NCBI GenBank assembly: GCA_007126855.1
Contig: SLAK01000321.1
Location: 1 to 16,166, forward strand
DNA: 16,166 nt
Reading direction: 5' to 3'
Source of the DNA: Dehalococcoidia bacterium
Lineage (GTDB): Bacteria; Chloroflexota; Dehalococcoidia; Tepidiformales; Tepidiformaceae
This document shows, piece by piece, positions 6,326-11,529 of this stretch (the stretch's first letter is position 1; every line of letters begins with the position of its first letter). The notes beneath the pieces are model-generated. The model saw only the letters and a program-made list of their open reading frames with translations. It was not told the DNA's origin and made no database searches. Position numbers and translations under genes: made by a program.

Positions 6326-6350
6326 CCGGGCTCTTAGGCTGGCTGCCCGG
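6326..6350 (+). other. Leader hairpin of module copy 1
   Basis: CCGGGC (6326-6331) pairs with GCCCGG (6345-6350) around a 13-nt loop, 35 nt before the cupin start. The equivalent position in copy 2 also forms a hairpin (7286-7314), with a shared GGCTGGCT loop segment. Function unknown. Confidence 0.4.
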
Positions 6351-6385
6351 GGACGACGGACATCTGGCATGTACGAGGTAGAGCC

Positions 6386-6753
6386 ATGACGCACGAACCA
6401 CAGGGGCAATATCCGCGGCCGGCGGCGGTCCATCAGCTTGACCTGGACGCGGCCGCGGCTCGGGCAACTTGCTGATGGCAACCGGCAAGGTGAGAAATCT
6501 GGCGCGCGAGTCGGGCGTTTCGGTAATCATGACCGCTATGGCGGCGGGGGACGTGCTGGAAGAGCATTCGGCGCCGGGAGTGGTCACGGTGTAGGTGCTA
6601 CGCGGCCGAGTACGGCTGTTCGCGGATGGGAACGAGGTCGAGTTGAAGCCAGGGCAGCTCGTGATGCTACAGCCGAACGTGCCGCGCAAACACCAGGCCG
6701 ACACGGAGGCCGTGGTGCTGCTGACGGTGACCGGGGCAATCGGCGGTGGATAA
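6386..6753 (+). pseudogene. Decayed cupin gene, copy 1
   Basis: It starts at ATG 6386 with the same ribosome-binding region as the intact gene at 7351 and shares MTHEP-QG-YP-PAAVH. It is broken by an in-frame TGA at 6473-6475 (after 29 codons, following a local length change), an extra A in GAGAAATCTGG near 6495 that shifts the frame, and a TAG at 6592-6594 where the intact copy has a CAG codon. Beyond these lesions the cupin sequence (AGDVLEEHSAPGVVTV, then LKPGQLVMLQPNV) is still readable, up to the overlapping start of the 4-Cys gene. It cannot make a full cupin. Confidence 0.88.
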
Positions 6754-7012
6754 CCTTCTCCGTTCCGCATACATGGAGCAGCGCTGTGCACATTGCGGTG
6801 ACCGGTACCGCGTGACGCTCTACGACGTGCTGTTCGAGCACCGTGTCCAGCAGGAATGGCAGCCGATGCGGCCATGCAGTTCCTGCGCCGTTGAGAATAC
6901 CTTCCTGCTGGATGCGATCCCGGAGGATGCTCTGCACCAGATCGAGGAGGCCTGGGGACAGGTGGTGGAAGCTGCGCGCCGGAAGGGCATCGATCTGCGC
7001 CTCGGCGCATAG
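6746..7012 (+). CDS. Small 4-Cys (zinc-ribbon-like) protein, copy 1
   Basis: The gene encodes 88 residues from GTG 6746; the equivalent gene in copy 2 uses ATG. Two knuckles, CAHC near residue 14 and CSSC near 44, suggest a structural zinc site. Between them is the conserved block YRVTLYDVLFEHRV, and the block after, CAVENTFLLDAIPEDAL, is shared almost unchanged with copy 2. The frame is intact and differences from copy 2 are mostly conservative, so it looks maintained although the cupin upstream is dead. Its start overlaps the end of the cupin pseudogene, which would have coupled their translation. No family is recognised; binding of metal, nucleic acid or protein is possible. Confidence 0.72.
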   Translation: MDNLLRSAYMEQRCAHCGDRYRVTLYDVLFEHRVQQEWQPMRPCSSCAVENTFLLDAIPEDALHQIEEAWGQVVEAARRKGIDLRLGA

Positions 7013-7108
7013 CTGCTACTTTCCGGCTTGGCGCGGAATACAGGGGAGGCGGACGCGGCCACGGGTGAGCACCCAAAGCAACGATGAATCGAAGGGACAG
7101 ATGCTGAA

Positions 7109-7124
7109 TGTGACTCTGGTCACA
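7109..7124. promoter_or_regulatory. Perfect Crp/Fnr-family operator upstream of the cupin module
   Basis: The site reads TGTGACTCTGGTCACA, a perfect TGTGA-N6-TCACA. The inverted repeat extends to ATGTGAC/GTCACAT (7108-7125) with a 4-nt centre. It is the consensus target of Crp-type regulators with an R-E-x-x-(G/A)-R recognition helix, such as the one in the fusion protein at 11530-13323. It lies 226 bp before the intact cupin gene, and no equivalent exists before copy 1. A basal promoter next to it is not obvious. Confidence 0.65.
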
Positions 7125-7285
7125 TCGATTCGTGGCGATTGGCGGTGGCCGGTGAGCGCGGTTCGGGCGTGGTTTGCCATATGCGCCTGTCCAGACGAAA
7201 AACACGGGCGCAAGTTCCTTTTCCCGGGGACGAAGGGCCCAACCAGGCCGCGCAAAACGTGCAAAGATCGAGGCTAACGGCGTTC

Positions 7286-7314
7286 TCCCGGGCTGGAAGG
7301 CTGGCTCCCCGGGA
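7286..7314 (+). other. Leader hairpin of module copy 2
   Basis: TCCCGGG (7286-7292) pairs with CCCGGGA (7308-7314) around a 15-nt loop, 36 nt upstream of the cupin ATG. The stem sequence differs from copy 1, but pairing is kept in both. Confidence 0.4.
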
Positions 7315-7350
7315 AGGACGACGGACATCTAACATGTACGAGGTAGAGCC

Positions 7351-7725
7351 ATGACGCACGAACCACAGGGAAAGTATCCGCAACCGGCGGCGGTCCATCA
7401 CCTCGATTTGCCGGCCGAGGCCGACAGGCTGACGGGACAAGTTGGCGGCGAAAACCGCCAGGGCGAGAACCTGGCCCGCGAATCCGGTGTTTCGGTGGTG
7501 ATGATGGCGATGGCCGCCGGCGATGAGCTGGAGAGGCATTCGGCGCCGGGGGTGGTCACGGTGCAGGTGCTTCGGGGCCATGTCCGGCTGACAGCGGACG
7601 GTCGGGAGTTTGCCCTGCCGGAAGGCCACATGGTGATGCTGCAGCCAAATGTTGAGCACCAGCACCAGGCGGAGACGGATTCGGTGGTGTTATTGACTGT
7701 TACCGGTGGCGGCAAGGATGGATAA
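7351..7725 (+). CDS. Small single-domain cupin protein
   Basis: The gene encodes 124 residues; GAGGTAG lies about 4 nt upstream of ATG 7351. The first 45 residues are polar (MTHEPQGKYPQPAAVHHLDL), followed by a cupin-2 barrel. Motif 1 is AAGDELERHSAPGVVTVQVL with RGHVRLTADG, and motif 2 is LPEGHMVMLQPNVEHQHQA. His residues in both motifs could bind a metal, though motif 1 has a reduced His set (one His and Glu). Small cupins of this type often bind a ligand or quench reactive species; the substrate is unknown. Its last 8 nt overlap the start of the 4-Cys gene, so the two are translationally coupled. A perfect Crp-type site lies upstream, suggesting redox or anaerobic control. Confidence 0.85.
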   Translation: MTHEPQGKYPQPAAVHHLDLPAEADRLTGQVGGENRQGENLARESGVSVVMMAMAAGDELERHSAPGVVTVQVLRGHVRLTADGREFALPEGHMVMLQPNVEHQHQAETDSVVLLTVTGGGKDG

Positions 7726-7984
7726 CCTGTTGCGGCACGCGTATGTGGAGCAGCCGTGCGCGACCTGCGGTGAATCGTACCGCGTGACGCTCTACGACGT
7801 GTTGCTGGAGCACCGGGTCCGCCAGGAGTGGCACCCACAACGACCATGTAGTTCATGCGCGGTGGAGAACACCTTCCTGCTGGGCGCAATCCCGACTTCC
7901 GCGCTGGACCAGATCGACCGCGCATGGAGCGAGATCGTGGAGACGGCGCGGGCGCGGGACATCTCGCTGCGGACGGACGCATAG
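7718..7984 (+). CDS. Small 4-Cys (zinc-ribbon-like) protein, copy 2
   Basis: The gene encodes 88 residues from ATG 7718, inside the end of the cupin gene (overlap ATGGATAA); ATG starts further upstream in this frame are less likely. It has Cys14-x2-Cys17 and Cys44-x2-Cys47, then AVENTFLLGAIPTSALDQI and an amphipathic C-terminal helix. The paralogue at 6746-7012 is colinear without gaps and shares all four cysteines. The strict coupling to a cupin suggests a joint function, for example metal delivery or a two-subunit sensor; this is inference. It is convergent with the ahbC gene, with 35 nt between them and no clear terminator. Confidence 0.82.
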   Translation: MDNLLRHAYVEQPCATCGESYRVTLYDVLLEHRVRQEWHPQRPCSSCAVENTFLLGAIPTSALDQIDRAWSEIVETARARDISLRTDA

Positions 7985-8019
7985 TGCGGTGAAAACCAGG
8001 GACGGGCCTGCCGGGCGCT

Positions 8020-9216
8020 TCAGCCAGCGCTGACGGCTCCGGTTCGCTCTTCTTCCGTGAGATAGCAGGAGGGGTCGAAGCCAAGGAAGTCACCGGTTGC
8101 GTATTCGGCGCGGGCACGGAGGTTGCCGTTGCAGACGTTGACCCAGCGGCACTCCTGGCACTGCGGCGGGAGATGGGACCGCCGATCCTTGAGGATGCGC
8201 ATGCGCTCGTCGCTGAGGTCGGTCCAGATCTCGCCAAAGCTGCGTTCGCGTACGTTGCCGAAGCTGTAGTTCCAGGAGAACTGGTCGGCGTGGACGCTGC
8301 CGGTGGGGTGGATGGAGGCGATGGCGACGCCGCTCTGGTTGCCGCCATTGCGTTCGAGGAGGCTGAGGACCTCATCGGCCCGGCCGGTGTCTTTCTCGCG
8401 GATGCGCCGGTAGAGATAGACGTTGTCGGCGTGGTTGTCGACGGTGAGGACTTCCTTGTCGAGGCTACGGCGGTGGAAGTCTTCGACGCGGTCGAAGACG
8501 AGGTCGAGTGCGCTGCGGGTCTCGGCGGCATCGAGGTCGAAGGAGGAGATCTTGCCGCCGCGGCCGGCGTAGGCCAGGTGGTAGACGCAGCAACGGTGGA
8601 TCGCTTCACTCTCGATCATGTCGAAGACGTCGGGAAGGTCGTGGATGTTCTTCGCATGGATGGTGTAGCGGAGGCCGGTGCGGACGCCAGCGGCGCGCAG
8701 ATGACGGATGGCTTCGATGGAATCGCGGAAGGCGCCGGGCTTTCCGCGGACGCGGTCGTGCGTCTTTTCGAGGCCATCCAGGCTTATGCCGACGTAGGAG
8801 AAGCCGGTTTCGCGGATGCGCTGCGCGGTTTCGCTGTCGATGAGCACACCGTTGGTGCTGAGCACGGCGCGGAGACCAAGCTGGGTGGCGTATTCGGCGA
8901 GTTCGAAGAGGTCCTGGCGCATGAGCGGCTCGCCACCGGAGAAAAGGATGGTGGGCACTTCGAAGTCGGCGAGCTGGTCGATGAGGCGGTAGCCTTCTTC
9001 GGTTGAGAGCTCGCCGGGCAGCGGGTCTTTCGTGGCGCTGGCATAGCAGTGCATGCAGAAGAGGTTGCACTGGCGGGTCATGTTCCAGACGACGACAGGG
9101 CGCTTATCCAGCGCGAAGTGGAGCATGTGGGCCGGGGTGCCGGGCGCTGCCCGGCCATAGCGAAGCGCGTCGCCGATGCTGACGGTGCCGTTCAAGAGGC
9201 GCGAGACACTCAACAT
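8020..9216 (-). CDS. ahbC: Radical SAM 12,18-didecarboxysiroheme deacetylase (AhbC)
   Basis: The gene encodes 398 residues; ATG 9216 is preceded by GAAGGAAAGGA. The radical SAM cluster motif is CNLFCMHC (Cys50, Cys54, Cys57) in VVVWNMTRQC, followed by LFSGGEPLMR (SAM binding) and ISLDGLEKTHD. A C-terminal auxiliary cluster region has CQECRWVNVCNG and a last Cys in FDPSCYL. The N-terminal lead-in and WNMTRQCNLFCMHCYASA are typical of the AhbC/NirJ group. In the alternative haem route AhbC removes the acetate side chains of 12,18-didecarboxysiroheme to give Fe-coproporphyrin III. The adjacent siroheme decarboxylase fusion and AhbD-like gene favour AhbC over NirJ of haem d1 synthesis; no nirS is seen. 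It overlaps the upstream gene by 7 nt, so it is the last gene of the operon. Confidence 0.88.
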   Translation of the reverse strand: MLSVSRLLNGTVSIGDALRYGRAAPGTPAHMLHFALDKRPVVVWNMTRQCNLFCMHCYASATKDPLPGELSTEEGYRLIDQLADFEVPTILFSGGEPLMRQDLFELAEYATQLGLRAVLSTNGVLIDSETAQRIRETGFSYVGISLDGLEKTHDRVRGKPGAFRDSIEAIRHLRAAGVRTGLRYTIHAKNIHDLPDVFDMIESEAIHRCCVYHLAYAGRGGKISSFDLDAAETRSALDLVFDRVEDFHRRSLDKEVLTVDNHADNVYLYRRIREKDTGRADEVLSLLERNGGNQSGVAIASIHPTGSVHADQFSWNYSFGNVRERSFGEIWTDLSDERMRILKDRRSHLPPQCQECRWVNVCNGNLRARAEYATGDFLGFDPSCYLTEEERTGAVSAG

Positions 9217-10355
9217 GCCCGGGTCCTTTCCTTCGGTTCGTAGATGCAGGAGGGGTCAGTTTCCAGGTAGTCACCGGTGATGGCGTAGGCGCGAGCGCGG
9301 GAGCCGCCGCAGACCTGGCGGTATTCGCAGGCGCCGCACTTGCCCTTGAGCAGGGTGCGGTCGCGGAGGTCGCGGAAGAGCCGCGATTCGCGATAGATGG
9401 AGGCAAGCGGCTGTTCACGGATGTTGCCGGCAGGGAGCTGGAGGAAGCCGCTGGGGCAGACGTTGCCCAGGTGGTCGATGAAGGCGAAGCCATCGCCGTC
9501 GTTGACGCCGCGCGGCGACATGCCCAGGCCGGCACTCGCGGAGAAGCCGGCGCCGGAGACGTTGGCGTAGGCGCCGCCGCCGGGGGCGTGGTCGCGGCGG
9601 CGGCGCTCGATAACGACGCGGCGGTAGTGCATGGCGGCGGTGGTGCGGACGTCGAAGGGCGCGGACTGGCCGAGCTCGTCGAGCCAGTGGAAGACGGCCT
9701 CGTGCTCTTCCGGGGAGATCATGTCGCTGAGCTGGCCCCGGCCGGTGGGCACGAGGAAGAAGAGGCTCCACATGAGCGCGCCCGAATCGGCGACGATGTC
9801 CCGGATCTCTTCGAGCCGGTCGAGGGAATAACGGGAGACGGTGGTTCCGATCTGCAGCGGGATGCCGAGATCGGCGATGTCGTCAAGGATTTCGCTGGTG
9901 CGGTTGAAGGAGCCGCGGACGCCGCGGAAGCGGTCATGGGATTCGGGATCGGGGCCATCGAGGCTGATGTGCACGCGCGAGACCCCGGCATCGCGTGCGC
10001 GCCGCAGCGCATCACGTGTGCAGCGGCCGGTGGCGGAGGGGGAGAAGGCTACGCGGAGGCCTCGATTCGAGGCGTGCTCCATGATGGTGAAGACATCGTC
10101 GCGCATGAGCGGGTCGCCGCCGGTGATGATGAGGATGGGGCGGCCGATATCGACGATCTGGTCGACCACTTCGAGCGCTTCCGTGGTGGTGAGTTCGTCG
10201 GGGTGGCGGCGCGGCTGGGCTTCGGCACGGCAGTGGACGCAGGCCAGGGCGCAGGCGCGGGTGACTTCCCAGGCGAGCGTGAAGGGCGTCTGCGTGAAGT
10301 CGACGTTTGCGAAATCAGGGCGGGCGGCGGGACCGGACCGAGGCGGGCGGGTCAT
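9210..10355 (-). CDS. SPASM radical SAM protein, AhbD-like haem synthase (TIGR04053-type)
   Basis: The gene encodes 381 residues. The start is ATG 10355 because GGAGGTGA lies 7 nt upstream and the ATGA overlap with the preceding stop is exact; ATG 10391 would be a 12-residue extension. CALACVHC gives Cys35, Cys39 and Cys42 for the SAM cluster, followed by ILIITGGDPLMR and HISLDGPDPESHDRFRG. Its C-terminus has NVCPSGFL, KCGACEYRQVCGG and DPSC, ligands for auxiliary clusters. The sequence resembles the TIGR04053 family from memory (FTLAWEVTRACALACVHCRA, SLFFLVPTGRG). By position between AhbAB and AhbC, it should do the AhbD step: oxidative decarboxylation of Fe-coproporphyrin III propionates to haem b vinyls. 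The family is confident; the exact reaction is inferred from the operon. Confidence 0.82.
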   Translation of the reverse strand: MTRPPRSGPAARPDFANVDFTQTPFTLAWEVTRACALACVHCRAEAQPRRHPDELTTTEALEVVDQIVDIGRPILIITGGDPLMRDDVFTIMEHASNRGLRVAFSPSATGRCTRDALRRARDAGVSRVHISLDGPDPESHDRFRGVRGSFNRTSEILDDIADLGIPLQIGTTVSRYSLDRLEEIRDIVADSGALMWSLFFLVPTGRGQLSDMISPEEHEAVFHWLDELGQSAPFDVRTTAAMHYRRVVIERRRRDHAPGGGAYANVSGAGFSASAGLGMSPRGVNDGDGFAFIDHLGNVCPSGFLQLPAGNIREQPLASIYRESRLFRDLRDRTLLKGKCGACEYRQVCGGSRARAYAITGDYLETDPSCIYEPKERTRAC

Positions 10356-11416
10356 GTGCGGGTCACCTCCGGAGCGTGTTGCCGGTCCCATTCGTCCCAG
10401 GCGCCGGTGAAGTAGCGGACGCGGCGCTTCTTGTACTCGACAGTGGAATAGAGAACGGAATACTCATCGAGGCCGGTGGCTTCGCGGATGGCATCGATGC
10501 ATTCCTGGACGTCGCCGGCCGACCGGCCGTGGATCATGGTGAACAAGCTGTATGGCCAGTCGGGGTAGGTGGGGCGCTGGTAGCAATGGCTGACACTGGC
10601 GAAGCCGGCCATGATGGGGCCGAGCCGTTCGCACTCCCCCTCCTCCACAACCCAGACGGCCATGCCGTTGGCACTGAAGCCGGCTTCGCGGTGGCGAACA
10701 ACGCCAGAGAAGCGGCGCATAGCGCCACGCCGGCGGAGGTCTTCTGCGGTATCGAGAAGCTCCTCGACCGAATCAAAGCTTTCGCGTTCTGCCAGGGCGT
10801 CGAAGGGGCGCGAAGTGACCGGGAGGTCGTCCTGCAGGGCGCGGACAGCGCGGATGTCGCGCTCGGTGAGCGGCGCGGATGGTCCGCCGGACGACTCCGG
10901 TTCGTCCGTGGATTCGCGGGCGGCGGCTGCGCGGTCCCCGGCGACGTCCAGGCGGACGCCGAGCTTGAAGCGCCGCAAGGTAGGGAGGAGACGGGTGGAC
11001 TGCGCGCTGGAGAGCCGGTGGAGGCGATCGGTGGTTTCCTCAAGCGAGTGGCCAGGCGGAACGGCGATCGTGTACCAGAGGTTGAAGTCGTGGTCGCGCT
11101 GGTAGTTGTGCGAGACGCCCGGGTGGGAACTGACCAGCGCGGCGGCTTCGTCGATGGCCGCAGGATCATAGCGGGCTGCGACCAGGCTGGAACGGTAGCC
11201 AAGGGCGGCGGCATCGAAGATGGCGGCGAGCTGGCGGAGCAGGCGGCGGTCCTTGAGCGCCTGCACGTGGCGGAGGACATCGTCCTCGGCCAGGCCGAAG
11301 TCCTCGGCGATGGCGCGGTAGGGTTGCGGCACAAGGGGAATGTGCCGCTGAAGCCTGTCGAGCACCCGCGTTTCGGGCGACACTGCGCTGTCGTTATGTC
11401 GGGCGTCGTGTTCCAT
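10352..11416 (-). CDS. ahbAB: Fused siroheme decarboxylase AhbA-AhbB (tandem Lrp/AsnC-type domains)
   Basis: The gene encodes 354 residues from ATG 11416, preceded by AGGGGGA. Two homologous AsnC-like halves are joined by a polar linker (about 161-181, rich in Ala, Glu, Ser, Gly and Pro). Each half has a winged-helix region and a ligand domain. The first carries GVSHNYQRDHDFNLWYT (His103), the second SVSHCYQRPTYPDWPYSLF (His277); these are the signatures of the two different siroheme decarboxylase subunits. The enzyme removes the C12 and C18 acetate carboxyls of siroheme, so it is a metabolic enzyme despite its regulator fold. Separate ahbA and ahbB genes are the common form; fused two-half proteins are known in the related haem d1 pathway (NirDL). 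It is first in the operon, with a one-mismatch Crp-type site about 60 bp upstream. Confidence 0.9.
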   Translation of the reverse strand: MEHDARHNDSAVSPETRVLDRLQRHIPLVPQPYRAIAEDFGLAEDDVLRHVQALKDRRLLRQLAAIFDAAALGYRSSLVAARYDPAAIDEAAALVSSHPGVSHNYQRDHDFNLWYTIAVPPGHSLEETTDRLHRLSSAQSTRLLPTLRRFKLGVRLDVAGDRAAAARESTDEPESSGGPSAPLTERDIRAVRALQDDLPVTSRPFDALAERESFDSVEELLDTAEDLRRRGAMRRFSGVVRHREAGFSANGMAVWVVEEGECERLGPIMAGFASVSHCYQRPTYPDWPYSLFTMIHGRSAGDVQECIDAIREATGLDEYSVLYSTVEYKKRRVRYFTGAWDEWDRQHAPEVTRT

Positions 11417-11475
11417 TGATCCCCCTGTGCACCGGCCGTCGGGAGTAAGTCTGGCAGGCGGGGGAAACGGGCGGA

Positions 11476-11491
11476 TGCGACCTGGGTCACA
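11476..11491. promoter_or_regulatory. Candidate Crp/Fnr-type operator of the haem operon, one mismatch
   Basis: The site reads TGCGACCTGGGTCACA, matching TGTGA-N6-TCACA at 9 of 10 half-site positions. It is in the 113-bp gap between the DHOD-Crp fusion gene and ahbAB, centred about 67 bp upstream of the ahbAB start. GACTTAC on the minus strand (11451-11445) could supply a weak -10 box. The operator would then overlap the -35 region, as at class II activated promoters. Confidence 0.5.
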
Positions 11492-11529
11492 CCAGCCGCC
11501 TTCCGCCCCCAAACGCCAGCAATTGCTCG

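Larger units (their letters stand above)
6314..7012 (+). repeat. Tandem duplicated module, copy 1 (decayed cupin + 4-Cys gene)
   Basis: This segment aligns with 7270-7984 over its whole length: leader, cupin gene and 4-Cys gene, all in the same order and strand. The leaders share long exact blocks such as GGACGACGGACATCT and CATGTACGAGGTAGAGCCAT. A 257-bp unduplicated segment separates the copies. Divergence is spread across codons, so the duplication is not recent. No insertion sequence or target-site repeat is visible at the edges. Confidence 0.85.
7013..7350. other. 338-bp non-coding stretch between the two modules
   Basis: It holds the perfect Crp-type palindrome at 7109-7124 and, at its 3' end, the duplicated leader of copy 2 (from about 7270). 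CATATG near 7178-7183 is the only AT-rich candidate for a -10 box downstream of the palindrome. I see no convincing gene, RNA or terminator in the remainder. Confidence 0.5.
7270..7984 (+). repeat. Tandem duplicated module, copy 2 (intact)
   Basis: Counterpart of 6314-7012, with intact cupin and 4-Cys genes. Homology begins at about AGGCTA in the leader and ends with the stop codon of the 4-Cys gene; sequences outside do not match. Confidence 0.85.

Noticed and set aside
6314..7984. Insertion sequence or composite element causing the module duplication
   Set aside because: No transposase, terminal inverted repeats or target-site duplication are visible at either edge.
8020..11416. Haem d1 (nirDLGH-nirJ) operon
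   Set aside because: An AhbD-type third gene and AhbC-type motifs are present, and no nirS, nirF or nirE is seen in the window; the Ahb haem route fits better.
10352..11416. Lrp/AsnC transcriptional regulator
   Set aside because: The two halves carry the SHNYxRD and SHCYxRP siroheme decarboxylase signatures and the gene is in a haem operon.
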